The translations under genes and the position numbers were made by a program. From Amycolatopsis viridis (GTDB taxonomy: Bacteria > Actinomycetota > Actinomycetes > Mycobacteriales > Pseudonocardiaceae): DNA of 64,000 nucleotides. The first letter of the stretch is position 1. Every line of letters starts with the position of its first letter. A model generated the notes under the pieces. The model was not told the DNA's origin, did no database searches, and saw nothing but the letters and a program-made list of their open reading frames with translations. The DNA lies in NCBI RefSeq assembly GCF_011758765.1, contig NZ_JAANOU010000001.1, positions 4,650,001-4,714,000 on the forward strand, given 5' to 3'. This document shows positions 1-10,195 of the stretch, one piece after another.

Positions 1-1532
1 GCGGACACGCCGGTGGGTGCCCGGTACTCGCCGAACACCTCGCGCAGCGCCCCCGCCCACTCCCCGGTGGTCACGCCGGCCGCCGCGCAGGCGAGGGTGG
101 CCTCGAACAGGTTCGCGGAGGTCTTCGCGACCTCCCGCAGGCGCGTCAGCGACGCGTCGACCACGGCCTGGTCACGCTCGGCACGCCAGCGGGCCAGCGC
201 CGCGACGGCCTGCTCCTCCACCACCGGGTCGACGGTCTCGATCGCCTCGGCGCCCTCGGCCTGCAGCGGGCTCGGCTCGGTGGTGGCGAACCGGTTGACC
301 CCGACGATGACCCGCTCACCGGACTCCACCTCGCGCCGGTACTCGGCAAGGGAGGAGACCAGCTGGGACTTCAGGTATCCGCTCTCCACCGCGGCCACCG
401 CACCACCGAGATCCTGCACCTGCTCAATCTCGGCGCGCGCACCCGCGACGATCTCGTCTACTTTGGACTCGACGACGTGCGATCCGGCGAAGATGTCCTC
501 GTACTCCAGCAGATCCGTCTCGTAGGCGAGCACCTGCTGCATGCGCAGCGCCCACTGCTGGTCCCACGGGCGCGGCAGGCCGAGCGCCTCGTTCCACGCC
601 GGCAACTGGATCGCGCGGGCCCGCGCGTCGCGGGACAGCGCCACACCGAGCATCTCCAGCACGATCCGCTGCACGTTGTTCTCCGGTTGCGCCTCGGTCA
701 GCCCGAGCGAGTTGACCTGGACGCCATAGCGGAGCCGGCGCGCCTTCGGGTCCGTGACGCCGTACCGGTCGCGCGTGATCTCGTCCCACAACCGGGCGAA
801 CGCGCGCATCTTGCACATCTCTTCGACGAACCGGGCACCGGCGTTGACGAAGAACGAGATCCGGCCGACCACCCTGGCCATGTCGGCCGGCTCGATCTGA
901 CCGGAGTCGCGCACCGCGTCCAGCACGGCGATCGCGGTGGACAACGCGTAGGCGACCTCCTGCGTCGGGGTCGCGCCCGCCTCCTGCAGGTGGTAGCTGC
1001 AGATGTTGATCGGGTTCCACTTCGGGACGTGGTGCACCGTCCAGGCGATCACGTCGGTGATCAGCCGCAGGCTCGGCGCGGGCGGGAAGATGTGGGTGCC
1101 GCGGGACAGGTACTCCTTGATGATGTCGTTCTGGGTGGTGCCGGTGAGCTGGGCGAGCACCTCGTCCCGGTCGCGGCCCGCCGCGTCGGCCTGCTCCCGC
1201 GCGACGGTGACGTAGAGCGCGAGCAGCCACATCGCCGGCGCGTTGATCGTCATCGAGGTGTTCGCCTCGGCCAGCGGGATGCCGTCGAACAGGCGGCGCA
1301 TGTCGCCCAGGTGCGCGACGGGCACCCCGACCTTGCCGACCTCGCCCCGGGCGAGCGGGTGGTCCGGGTCGTAGCCGGTCTGGGTGGGCAGGTCGAAGGC
1401 CACCGACAGGCCGGTCTGCCCCTTGGCGAGGTTGCGGCGGTAGAGCTCGTTGGAGGCTGCGGCCGACGAATGCCCGGCGTAGGTGCGCATGACCCAGGGC
1501 CGGTCCCGGTCACGGTCGGTGGGGTAGGGCAT
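1..1532 (-). CDS. meaA: ethylmalonyl-CoA/methylmalonyl-CoA mutase family protein, MeaA-like (3' end outside window)
   Basis: This is the N-terminal 510 residues of a B12-dependent acyl-CoA mutase; the gene continues off the left edge. The protein starts MPYPTDRDRDRPWVMRTYAG and keeps family signatures: GLSVAFDLPTQTGYDPDHP, NTSMTINAPAMWLLALYV, TQNDIIKEYLSRGTHIFPP and NICSYHLQEAGATPTQE, which build the substrate-binding TIM barrel. The C-terminal cobalamin-binding domain (DxHxxG) lies outside the window. The ATG is preceded by a strong AGGAGG, which fixes the start. MeaA-type enzymes isomerise ethylmalonyl-CoA to methylsuccinyl-CoA in the ethylmalonyl-CoA pathway; an isobutyryl- or methylmalonyl-CoA mutase-like role cannot be excluded without the full protein. 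A cobalamin adenosyltransferase, which would supply its cofactor, lies 4 kb away. Confidence 0.85.
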   Translation of the reverse strand, partial: MPYPTDRDRDRPWVMRTYAGHSSAAASNELYRRNLAKGQTGLSVAFDLPTQTGYDPDHPLARGEVGKVGVPVAHLGDMRRLFDGIPLAEANTSMTINAPAMWLLALYVTVAREQADAAGRDRDEVLAQLTGTTQNDIIKEYLSRGTHIFPPAPSLRLITDVIAWTVHHVPKWNPINICSYHLQEAGATPTQEVAYALSTAIAVLDAVRDSGQIEPADMARVVGRISFFVNAGARFVEEMCKMRAFARLWDEITRDRYGVTDPKARRLRYGVQVNSLGLTEAQPENNVQRIVLEMLGVALSRDARARAIQLPAWNEALGLPRPWDQQWALRMQQVLAYETDLLEYEDIFAGSHVVESKVDEIVAGARAEIEQVQDLGGAVAAVESGYLKSQLVSSLAEYRREVESGERVIVGVNRFATTEPSPLQAEGAEAIETVDPVVEEQAVAALARWRAERDQAVVDASLTRLREVAKTSANLFEATLACAAAGVTTGEWAGALREVFGEYRAPTGVS

Positions 1533-1663
1533 TGGTGCACCTCCTGCGGAACGACACCCAGAGCGTACTGGGCGGTAACTTCGCGTGCAGCCCCGCAAGG
1601 ACGCACGTCACTGGTGCAAAATGACCTGACGTCGCCCGGGGTGCTGGAGTTAGCCTGGCAGAC

Positions 1664-2287
1664 GTGACGTGGAGTCTGTACCTGAGCTACCTGGTGTTCG
1701 CGCTGATCATCGCGGCGCTGCCGGGTCCGGACACGATGGTGGTGCTGAAGAACGCCCTGTCCGGCGGTGCGCGGGGCGGGCTGTTCACGTGCGCGGGCAT
1801 CGCGCTGGGCAACTTCGTGCAGGCCACCGCCGTCGGGCTCGGGCTGGGCACGCTGATCGTGCAGGTGCGGCCGCTGTTCGAGGGCGTGCGCTGGGCCGGT
1901 GTGGCGTACCTGTGCTGGCTCGGGTTCCAGGCCCTGCGCGGGGCGCGGCGCGGCGACTACGAGACGCTCGACGCGCTGGAACGCCGCCGGGCGAGCGGCC
2001 TGCGCCGGTTCCGCGAGGGTTTCCTGTCGAACATCACCAACCCGAAGGTGATCGCGTTCTACCTGTCCGTGCTGCCGCAGTTCCTCGACCCGGCGACGAC
2101 CGGGGCCGGCGAGGCGCTGCTGCTGGCCTACACCGTGCTGGTGGTGGGCACCGTGTGGCAGCTGATGCTGCTGGCCGTGGTGCGCCGGGTGAGCGGCTGG
2201 CTCAGCCGGCGACGCGTCCGCCGCACCCTGGACGGGCTCACCGGCACCGCGTTGATCGGCTTCGGGATCGGGCTGGCCGTGGAGTGA
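1664..2287 (+). CDS. LysE/RhtB family amino-acid exporter
   Basis: A 207-residue, strongly hydrophobic protein with about six membrane segments. It matches the LysE family: the N-terminal pattern LPGPDTMVVLKNALSGGARGG, the glycine-rich TCAGIALGNF stretch and the loop FLSNITNPKVIAFYLSVLPQF are family hallmarks. Such proteins export basic or neutral amino acids or related metabolites using the proton motive force. It starts at GTG and is divergent from the mutase gene, with a 131-bp intergenic region holding both promoters. The substrate cannot be told from sequence. Confidence 0.85.
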   Translation: MTWSLYLSYLVFALIIAALPGPDTMVVLKNALSGGARGGLFTCAGIALGNFVQATAVGLGLGTLIVQVRPLFEGVRWAGVAYLCWLGFQALRGARRGDYETLDALERRRASGLRRFREGFLSNITNPKVIAFYLSVLPQFLDPATTGAGEALLLAYTVLVVGTVWQLMLLAVVRRVSGWLSRRRVRRTLDGLTGTALIGFGIGLAVE

Positions 2288-2288
2288 G

Positions 2289-2843
2289 TCAGAGCAGGGC
2301 GGCCAGGTCGAGCGTGACCGCGAACGGCTCGGCAACGGTCGCCTTGCCGGTGTCCACACCCGCCGGGGCGTAGACCCGCGTGGTCGGGTCGAGGCGGTAG
2401 CGGAACAGGGAAACCTCACCCCGGTCCACGCCCTCGACACGCCAGTAGGGCGGAACACCCGCCGCCGCATACTGCACCGGCTTGCCCCTCCGGTCCACGG
2501 TCGCGGAATCGCGGGACACCACCTCGGTGATCAGGATGCACCGCTCAGGCGCCGGCGCACCCCCGCGCGACGAACGGTGCACGACGAGATCCGGCCTGCG
2601 GTTGAGCAGCGGTCGCTCCCGGAGCCGGAGGTCGACGCGGATGGCGACCTCCCAATCGGGTCCGCAGACCTCCGTCAGCACAGTCGCCAGGCGGCCGAGA
2701 ACCCGCTCGTGCTCGGAGGGCGGCGCCGGCCGGACGACGACCGCGCCGTCGACGACTTCGAGACACCGGCGCACCTCCTCCGGCAGCGCCTCGTATCCCG
2801 CGCGCGACAGTCCCTCCGGCGGCAGCGCCAGCCAGGCCGGCAT
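2289..2843 (-). CDS. Uma2 family putative restriction-endonuclease-like protein
   Basis: A 184-residue protein with the Uma2 (DUF820) fold signature. Residues PDLVVHRSS, ILITEVVSRDSATVDRRGKP and QYAAAGVPPYWRVE correspond to the D, E and K positions of a PD-(D/E)XK nuclease core. The biological role of Uma2 proteins is largely unknown; they are abundant in actinobacteria and cyanobacteria. The ATG lies five bases after the murA stop codon, so it may be co-transcribed with murA, although no functional link is evident. Its stop codon is one base from that of the LysE-type gene on the other strand. Confidence 0.8.
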   Translation of the reverse strand: MPAWLALPPEGLSRAGYEALPEEVRRCLEVVDGAVVVRPAPPSEHERVLGRLATVLTEVCGPDWEVAIRVDLRLRERPLLNRRPDLVVHRSSRGGAPAPERCILITEVVSRDSATVDRRGKPVQYAAAGVPPYWRVEGVDRGEVSLFRYRLDPTTRVYAPAGVDTGKATVAEPFAVTLDLAALL

Positions 2844-2848
2844 CGTGC

Positions 2849-4123
2849 TCAGCAGCGCTCCGCCGCGCCGATCACCCGCTCCACGCGGGCGCCCAGCCGG
2901 TTCAGGTTCTCGACGAAGTACGGGTATCCGCGGTCGATGTGGAACACGTCCCAGATCTCGGTGATCCCGTCGGCGCACAGCCCGGCCAGGACCAGGCCCG
3001 CGCCGGCGCGGATGTCTGAGGCCCAGACCGGCGCGCTGGACAGCTTGTCGACCCCGCGCACCACGGCGTGGTGGCCGTCGGTGCGGGCGTCGGCGCCCAG
3101 GCGGACCATCTCCTCGATGAACCGGAACCGCGCCTCGTACACGTTCTCCGTGATCATCGACGTGCCCTCGGACACCGCGGAGAGCGCGACGGCGAACGGC
3201 TGCAGGTCGGTGGCGAACCCCGGGTAGGGCAGCGTGACGAAGTCGACCGACTTGGGCCGGTCGTTCTGCACGACCCGGAACCCGCTGTCGTCGAACGTGG
3301 TCACGTCGGCGCCGGCCATCCGCAGCTTCTCCAGCACCAGGTCCAGGTGGTGCGGGTTGACGCCCTTGACGGTCACGTCGCCCCGGGTCATCGCCGCGGC
3401 GAACGCCCACGTCGCGCCCACGATCCGGTCGCCGATCACCCGGTGCTCGGTCGGGTGCAGCTCGGACACGCCCTGCACGGTCAGCGTGGAAGTGCCGGCA
3501 CCCTCGATCCGCGCGCCCATTTGGTTGAGCATCACGCAGATGTCGACGATCTCCGGTTCCCGCGCGGCGTTGTCGATCACCGTGGTGCCCTCGGCCAGCA
3601 CCGCGGCCATCAGGATGTTCTCGGTCGCCCCGACGCTCGGGAAGTCCAGCCAGATCTGCGCGCCCTTGAGCTCGTCGGCCTTGGCCACCACACAGCCGTG
3701 CTCGATGGTGCTGGTCGCGCCGAGCGCACGCAGCCCGTTCTGGTGCATGTCCAGCGGACGCGACCCGATCGCGTCGCCACCGGGCAGCGCGACGACGGCC
3801 CGCTTGAGGCGCCCCACCAGCGGCCCGAGCACGCAGACGGAAGCACGCAGCTTGCCCATCGCGGGCGAATCGGCCCGGTGCGACAGCTCGGGCGGGGTCG
3901 TGATCTTCGCGGTGTCGCCGTCCAGGACCACCTCGCACCCGACGCTGCGCAGCACGTCCGCCATCAGGGGGACGTCGAGGATCTGCGGGCAGTTGGTGAT
4001 CGTCGTGGTGCCCTCGGCGAGGAGGGCGGCCGCCATCAGCTTGAGAACGCTGTTCTTGGCCCCGACGACCTCGACCTCGCCCACCAGCCGCGCACCACCG
4101 TGCACGTCGAAGTGCTCGCTCAT
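2849..4123 (-). CDS. murA: UDP-N-acetylglucosamine 1-carboxyvinyltransferase
   Basis: MurA, 424 residues, transfers enolpyruvate from PEP to UDP-GlcNAc, the first committed step of peptidoglycan synthesis in the cytoplasm. The start [13 protein letters not shown] and the AKNSVLK motif are typical of actinobacterial MurA. The catalytic loop reads [11 protein letters not shown], placing Asp at residue 117 where E. coli has Cys115. The same substitution occurs in Mycobacterium tuberculosis and gives intrinsic fosfomycin resistance. In-frame codons upstream (ATG at 4135 and 4132, and a further start at 4198) would extend the N terminus; none has a clear Shine-Dalgarno, and 4123 matches the usual family N terminus. 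Confidence 0.93.
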   Translation of the reverse strand: MSEHFDVHGGARLVGEVEVVGAKNSVLKLMAAALLAEGTTTITNCPQILDVPLMADVLRSVGCEVVLDGDTAKITTPPELSHRADSPAMGKLRASVCVLGPLVGRLKRAVVALPGGDAIGSRPLDMHQNGLRALGATSTIEHGCVVAKADELKGAQIWLDFPSVGATENILMAAVLAEGTTVIDNAAREPEIVDICVMLNQMGARIEGAGTSTLTVQGVSELHPTEHRVIGDRIVGATWAFAAAMTRGDVTVKGVNPHHLDLVLEKLRMAGADVTTFDDSGFRVVQNDRPKSVDFVTLPYPGFATDLQPFAVALSAVSEGTSMITENVYEARFRFIEEMVRLGADARTDGHHAVVRGVDKLSSAPVWASDIRAGAGLVLAGLCADGITEIWDVFHIDRGYPYFVENLNRLGARVERVIGAAERC

Positions 4124-4275
4124 GGCCGCCATCATGCCTGCCGGTTCGGGCACTCGAACGGAGGGGCGGGACATAACGGAGGGCGACGGGGTTCGCACTA
4201 TCGTGTCTCACACCGTGCTCTTTTCCGGCGATCATGTGCCCGGCTTCGCACCCGACTGGGGGACCCTTGAGCGAA

Positions 4276-5781
4276 ATGTTGACCCCACCGGCGTCTCCGT
4301 CGCTGCCCGAGGTGCACCGCACCGAGATCGACGGGGTCCCGGTCTTCTGGACCGGCCAGCCCGGCAGGCTCAGCGCGAGCCTGCTGTTCGGGGTCGGCCT
4401 CGCGCACGAGTCGTTCCTCGAGACCGGCGTCACGCACCTCGTCGAGCACCTGGCGATGCGGCGCGTGCGCACCAGCCGCTACGAGAACAACGCCACCACC
4501 GGGGTCCTCTGCACCAGCTTCGACGTCAGCAGCGCGCCGGAGACCGTCAGCGGGCACCTGCGGCGCGTGTGCGAGTCGCTGGCCGAGCTGGACACCGGCC
4601 CGTTGCGGCTGGAGCGGGGAGTGCTGCTGGCCGAGGAGCGCGGCACCGACGGTCCCGGGGTGACCGCGTGGCTGCCGTCCGCGCTGTGGTTCGGCAACCG
4701 GGCGTTCGGGCTGGCCGGCAACGTCCAGCTGGCGGCCGTCACCGCCGGCCCGCAGCAGGTGCGTGAGTGGTGCGCGCGCTGGTTCCACCGCGGCAACGCC
4801 GCGCTCGTGCTGTCCGGGCCGCCCCCGGCGGATCTGACACTCCCCCTGCCCGACGGGCCGCCACGGCAGCCGGTCGATGTCCCGCCGTTCGACCTGCCCA
4901 CGCCCGCCTACACGACCGTCCCCAACGGCGTGGTGGGCTGCGCGCTGGTCGACTGGACCGCGGAGACGGCGTGCGCGGCCGGGGTGCTCATCCACCGCCT
5001 CACCGACCGGCTGCGGCACCTCGAGGGCCTGGTCTACGACATCGCGTTCGACCACCAGATGGTCGGCCCGCGCCGGGCGGCGCTCGGGTTCGGCGCCGAC
5101 GTGCCGGACCGGCACGTCGCGCGGGTGGCCGAGGCGATCCGCACCGAGCTGGCCGAGCTGGGCCGCGGCGGGCCGACGGAGGAGGAGCTGGCCGTGGACC
5201 GGGCCGGGCTCGCCGAGGAGATCGCGGACCGCGAGTTCGCGGTGTCCCGGGCGTTCGACGCGGCGATGAGTGAGCTGACGGGGTGGCCCTCGGCCGCCGA
5301 GCACCAGCGTCGCGTGCTGGCCGGCCTGGACCCGGCCGCGGTCGCGGCGGCGGCCCGTGACCTGGCCGGGCGGCTGGTGCTGTGCGTCCCGGAGTCGCAC
5401 GTCCCGCGCGACCTGCCGGAGCTGCCCGGCAGCCCGCTGCCCGCGCCGCCCGGACGCGAGATGAAACGCGCGCTGGTCGGTGCCACGACGCCACGCGGCT
5501 ACCGGCTCGTGGTGGGTGAGGACGGCCTGGCCACCTACTACGGCCCGAACACCGTGCCGGCGGCCGTCGTGCGGTTCGACGACCTGGCCGGCGCCGGGAT
5601 CGAGCACACCGACGGGCAGTTGCCGATCCTGCACCTGTTCGGGCGCCACGGCGGGGCGATCAGCGTGCGGCCCGGCGACTGGCGCGGTGGCCGGGCGCTG
5701 GTGCGGGAACTGCGGGCCCGGCTCGATCCGGCGGTGTGTTTCGACGTGCCGGAGGCCATGCGGATGTTCGAACAGTCGTAG
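4276..5781 (+). CDS. M16-family (insulinase-like) zinc peptidase domain protein
   Basis: A 501-residue protein with the inverted zinc motif HLVEH at residues 54-58 (HxxEH) and downstream glutamates in LRLERGVLLAEE (about residue 120), the usual third-ligand region of M16 peptidases. It has no signal peptide, so it is probably cytoplasmic. Homologues cut small peptides or process pqqA-like precursors, but no precursor gene is visible here. The ATG at 4276 was chosen because a GGGGGA run lies about 12 bases upstream; alternatives are the upstream ATG at 4234 and the TTG at 4267. It is divergent from murA and lies 10 bp before the adenosyltransferase. Confidence 0.7.
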   Translation: MLTPPASPSLPEVHRTEIDGVPVFWTGQPGRLSASLLFGVGLAHESFLETGVTHLVEHLAMRRVRTSRYENNATTGVLCTSFDVSSAPETVSGHLRRVCESLAELDTGPLRLERGVLLAEERGTDGPGVTAWLPSALWFGNRAFGLAGNVQLAAVTAGPQQVREWCARWFHRGNAALVLSGPPPADLTLPLPDGPPRQPVDVPPFDLPTPAYTTVPNGVVGCALVDWTAETACAAGVLIHRLTDRLRHLEGLVYDIAFDHQMVGPRRAALGFGADVPDRHVARVAEAIRTELAELGRGGPTEEELAVDRAGLAEEIADREFAVSRAFDAAMSELTGWPSAAEHQRRVLAGLDPAAVAAAARDLAGRLVLCVPESHVPRDLPELPGSPLPAPPGREMKRALVGATTPRGYRLVVGEDGLATYYGPNTVPAAVVRFDDLAGAGIEHTDGQLPILHLFGRHGGAISVRPGDWRGGRALVRELRARLDPAVCFDVPEAMRMFEQS

Positions 5782-5791
5782 AGTTCTGCCC

Positions 5792-6364
5792 ATGCCGGTA
5801 CGGATCAACCGCGTGTACACCAGGGTCGGCGACAACGGAACGACGGCGCTCGGCGACGGGTCGCGCGTGCCCAAGACCGACCCGCGGCTGGCGGCCTACG
5901 CCGACGTCGACGAGACGAACTCGGTGGTCGGGCTGGCGCTCGCGATGGGCGGTCTGGACGAGGAGATCGCCGCGGTCCTGCGGCACGTGCAGAACGACCT
6001 GTTCGACGTCGGCGCCGACCTGTGCTCGCCGGTGGTGCCCGATCCGGAGTTCCCGCCGCTGCGGATCACCGGGGCCTACATCGAACGGCTGGAAGGCTGG
6101 TGCGACCGGTTCAACGAGCGCCTGCCCAAGCTGACGTCGTTCATCCTGCCGGGCGGCACGCCCGGCGCGGCGTTCCTGCACCAGGCCCGCACGGTGAGCC
6201 GCCGGGCCGAGCGGGCCGGCTGGGCGCTCGTCGAGGCCGATCCGGACCGGACGAACGCGCTGGCCGTGAAGTACCTCAACCGGCTGTCCGACCTGCTCTT
6301 CATCCTGGCCCGGTTGGCCAACCCCGAGGGCGACGTGCTGTGGAAGCCCGGCGGCGAGGACTGA
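5792..6364 (+). CDS. cob(I)yrinic acid a,c-diamide adenosyltransferase (PduO type)
   Basis: A 190-residue PduO-type ATP:cob(I)alamin adenosyltransferase, which attaches the 5'-deoxyadenosyl group to reduced cobalamin. Recognisable motifs are the N-terminal YTRVGDNGTTALGDGSRVPK phosphate/ATP-binding segment, AYADVDETNSVVGLA, and the C-terminal RRAERAGWALVEAD and VKYLNRLSDLLFILAR helices. Length and motif order are normal for the family. It starts ten bases after the M16-like gene and is probably co-transcribed with it. It can supply coenzyme B12 to the acyl-CoA mutase at the left edge of the window. Confidence 0.92.
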   Translation: MPVRINRVYTRVGDNGTTALGDGSRVPKTDPRLAAYADVDETNSVVGLALAMGGLDEEIAAVLRHVQNDLFDVGADLCSPVVPDPEFPPLRITGAYIERLEGWCDRFNERLPKLTSFILPGGTPGAAFLHQARTVSRRAERAGWALVEADPDRTNALAVKYLNRLSDLLFILARLANPEGDVLWKPGGED

Positions 6365-6428
6365 CGGCGCCGCCCCTCAGCAACACACCCTCATACCCGC
6401 CGTCGGCGCGGCGTTCTAGGTTGGTGCC

Positions 6429-6875
6429 GTGATCGACGATGCGACGCTGCCGGGAAGCATCCGGCTGCCGGACGGATCCTGGGTCCGCGGGCGCGGCCTG
6501 CGCCACCCACAACCCACTGGCCCGGCGCCCCGATTCGGCCTCTACCTGGGCTCTGCGCGGCTGCGCCGCGAGCACGACGCCCGCCTGGAGTGGCCGCACA
6601 CCTGGCTGGACTGGCCGGACTTCCGGCTGCCCCGGGACCAGGACGCCGCCGTCCGGGAGATCCGCGCCCTGCACGAGCGGGCGCGCGCGGGCGAAGCGGT
6701 CGAGGTCGCCTGCGGCGGCGGGGTCGGGCGGACCGGCACGGTCATCGCCTGCCTCGCCGTGCTGAGCGGCGTCGACCCCGCTGAGGCCGTCGCCTGGGCG
6801 CGGCGGCACCACCACCCCCGGGCGGTCGAAACGCCGGGGCAACGCCGGTGGGTGCGCCGGTTCGCTCCGGGCTAG
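6429..6875 (+). CDS. protein-tyrosine phosphatase family protein
   Basis: A 148-residue cytosolic phosphatase of the Cys-based superfamily. The P-loop CGGGVGRTG (Cys95, Arg101) fits C-x5-R, and a WPD-like loop WPDFRLP (Asp64) supplies the general acid. The residue before the Cys is Ala rather than the usual His. It starts at GTG, 64 bp after the adenosyltransferase gene, and converges on the DUF2550 gene with a single base between stops. Substrate is unknown; tyrosine, dual-specificity or small-molecule phosphate hydrolysis are all possible. Confidence 0.75.
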   Translation: MIDDATLPGSIRLPDGSWVRGRGLRHPQPTGPAPRFGLYLGSARLRREHDARLEWPHTWLDWPDFRLPRDQDAAVREIRALHERARAGEAVEVACGGGVGRTGTVIACLAVLSGVDPAEAVAWARRHHHPRAVETPGQRRWVRRFAPG

Positions 6876-6876
6876 A

Positions 6877-7311
6877 TCAGGAAGCTCGCGGCACCTGGCG
6901 GCCCGGCGGCGCGGACTCCAGCCAGGACAGGAACCCGGTGAGCGCGTCCGGGCCCATCGCGATCTCGATGGGCTTCTGGCCTGCGGACTCGCAGCGCAGG
7001 ACCGTGGCGTCCGAGGGCACCGCGTACGCCTCGGTACCGACCGGGTCGCGCCGGTCGGCGATCATCAGCATTTCGCGTTCGAACACCCGGTCCGGGCCGC
7101 TGCGCAAGCCCCACACCCGGTACCAGGCGAACACTTCACCCTCGTAACGACCCATGCCCAGGTGCCAGCCGGCGCGCGTGTTGTCCGGGTCCCATCGCAA
7201 CGCGACGCTCACACCGCCGTTGCGGCGCATCCGGACCCACCGCAGGCTGTACCAGAAGGCGAGAACGGCAAGACCGAGCAGGACGACCAGGACAACGAGG
7301 GCGATTTCCAC
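6877..7311 (-). CDS. DUF2550 family membrane protein
   Basis: A 144-residue protein with one N-terminal membrane helix (EIALVVLVVLLGLAVLAFWY) followed by a basic RWVRMRR stretch, then a cytoplasmic domain with the conserved ALRWDPDNTRAGWHLGMGRY segment. DUF2550 proteins sit directly downstream of atpC in many actinobacteria, exactly the arrangement here (24 bp after atpC). Function is not established; its conserved position suggests a link with the ATP synthase or the envelope. Start is GTG. Confidence 0.8.
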   Translation of the reverse strand: MEIALVVLVVLLGLAVLAFWYSLRWVRMRRNGGVSVALRWDPDNTRAGWHLGMGRYEGEVFAWYRVWGLRSGPDRVFEREMLMIADRRDPVGTEAYAVPSDATVLRCESAGQKPIEIAMGPDALTGFLSWLESAPPGRQVPRAS

Positions 7312-7335
7312 GGCCGGCTCCCGCTCGTCGCCCGA

Positions 7336-7701
7336 TCAGACCGACTGACCGGCCGCGCGGAGCCGAGCGGTCGCTCTGGCGCGCTCGGCCTCGTCCTCGG
7401 CGCCCAGCGCGGAGCGGGCGGCCTCGACGTCGATCTCCTCGGCCAGCTCGGCCGACTCGGCGAGAATGCTCACCCGCTCGGCGGTCACGGAGAGGAACCC
7501 ACCGTGGACCGCGGCACGCACGGTCTCACCGTCCGTGGTCGTCACCTTGACGACGCCACCCTCGACGAGCTGACCGAGTACCGGCTCGTGGCCCGGCATC
7601 AAGCCGATCTCACCCTCGGTGGTCTGCGCGACCACGAACGTCGCCTGACCGGACCAGAGACGGCGTTCGACGGCGACAAGCTCGACGGTCATCTCAGCCA
7701 C
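7336..7701 (-). CDS. atpC: ATP synthase F1 subunit epsilon
   Basis: A 121-residue epsilon subunit, part of the rotor stalk that binds gamma and the c-ring and restrains ATP hydrolysis. The N-terminal beta-barrel ([35 protein letters not shown]) and the short C-terminal helical region ([17 protein letters not shown]) are clear. It is the last atp gene and is separated from atpD by 113 bp containing a strong hairpin, unlike the other atp junctions, which are nearly gapless. Confidence 0.95.
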   Translation of the reverse strand: MAEMTVELVAVERRLWSGQATFVVAQTTEGEIGLMPGHEPVLGQLVEGGVVKVTTTDGETVRAAVHGGFLSVTAERVSILAESAELAEEIDVEAARSALGAEDEAERARATARLRAAGQSV

Positions 7702-7759
7702 GTGGTTCTCCTTCGTTCCCGCGCGATGAGCGCAGTCTAATAGGTTCGCGACCGGTTAC

Positions 7760-7808
7760 GACAACGGCGGGGTGGGAGTCCACAAAGGACCCCCGCCCCG
7801 CCGTCGTC
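7760..7808 (-). terminator. intercistronic hairpin between atpD and atpC
   Basis: The bases at 7760-7776 and 7791-7808 pair over about 17 positions (GACAACGGCGGGG against CCCCGCCGTCGTC, with a few G-U or mismatched pairs) around a 14-nt loop. No T-tract follows on the minus strand, so it may act as a partial terminator or an mRNA-stabilising hairpin that sets atpC dosage relative to atpD rather than as a full terminator. Confidence 0.55.
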
Positions 7809-7814
7809 CCGACA

Positions 7815-9239
<1,425 letters not shown>

Positions 9240-10184
9240 CTACTCATCACTTCCTACAGCGGCGAGCGCATCGGCCCCACCGACGATTTCGCTGATCTCC
9301 TGCGTGATCTGGGCCTGCCGGGCCTGGTTGGCCAGCCGGGTGTAGGTGTCCACGAGGTCCTTGGCGTTGTCCGACGCCGACTTCATGGCGGTGCGGCGGG
9401 CGGCCAGCTCGGAAGCGGCCGACTCCAGCAGTGCCGAAAAGATCCGCGTGTTGATGTACTTCGGCAGCAGGGCCGACAGCAGCCGGTCCGCGCTGGGCTC
9501 GAACTCGTACGCGGGGAGGATGTCGCCCGGAGCGGGTTCGGCACCTTCCTCGGCGTACTCGATCTCCAGCGGTGCCATCCGCTTCGCGACCGGGGTCTGG
9601 GTCAGCATCGACTTGAACTCGGTGTACACGATGTGCACCTCGTCCACGCCGAGCACGCCGTCCTCGCCCGTACCGGTCCCGGTGTCGTCCGCACCGGCGA
9701 GGAACGCCTTGGTCAGGGTGTCCCCCGCCGCCGCGGCGTTCTCGTAGTGCGGCTGGTCCGAGAAGCCCGTCCAGCTGCCGGCCACCTCGCGGCCCCGGAA
9801 CCGGTAGTAGTTCAGGCCCTTGCCGCCGATCACGTAGACCAGCGGTTCCTTGCCCTCGGACCGCAGCAGCGAAAGCAGCTCCTCGGTCGCCCGCAGCACG
9901 TTGGTGTTGTAACCACCGCACAGGCCCTTGTCACTGGTCACCACCAGCACGGCCGCCCGCTTCGGGTTCGGCCGCTGCACGAGGAACGGGTCGTCGAGGC
10001 TCGCGGCCCCGCCCGCCAGGGCGGAGAGCACCTTGGTGATCTCCGTGGCGTACGGGCGCGAAGCCTCGACCCGTGCCTGCGCACGGCCGATCCGCGAGGT
10101 GGCGATCAGCTCCATCGCCTTGGTGATCTTGCCGATCGATTTCGTCGCCCGGATCTTTGCCCGGAGCTCGCGAAGTTGCGCCAT
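9240..10184 (-). CDS. atpG: ATP synthase F1 subunit gamma
   Basis: Central rotor shaft, 314 residues. The N-terminal coiled coil ([20 protein letters not shown]) and the C-terminal helix ([19 protein letters not shown]) are conserved. Residues about 165-178 ([14 protein letters not shown]) form an acidic, flexible insertion at the position of the extra gamma loop of mycobacterial ATP synthases, where it has been linked to suppression of ATP hydrolysis. It lies between atpA (11 bp gap) and atpD (no gap). Confidence 0.97.
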   Translation of the reverse strand: MAQLRELRAKIRATKSIGKITKAMELIATSRIGRAQARVEASRPYATEITKVLSALAGGAASLDDPFLVQRPNPKRAAVLVVTSDKGLCGGYNTNVLRATEELLSLLRSEGKEPLVYVIGGKGLNYYRFRGREVAGSWTGFSDQPHYENAAAAGDTLTKAFLAGADDTGTGTGEDGVLGVDEVHIVYTEFKSMLTQTPVAKRMAPLEIEYAEEGAEPAPGDILPAYEFEPSADRLLSALLPKYINTRIFSALLESAASELAARRTAMKSASDNAKDLVDTYTRLANQARQAQITQEISEIVGGADALAAVGSDE

Positions 10185-10195
10185 CAGCTATCCGG

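Noticed and set aside
1533-1663. Cobalamin riboswitch upstream of the mutase
   Set aside because: The gap is only 131 bp and shows no recognisable B12-box.
2289-4472. Single 727-codon minus-strand frame joining Uma2 to an antisense-like N-terminal stretch
   Set aside because: Only the last 184 codons resemble a protein family; the rest is an out-of-frame reading of murA.
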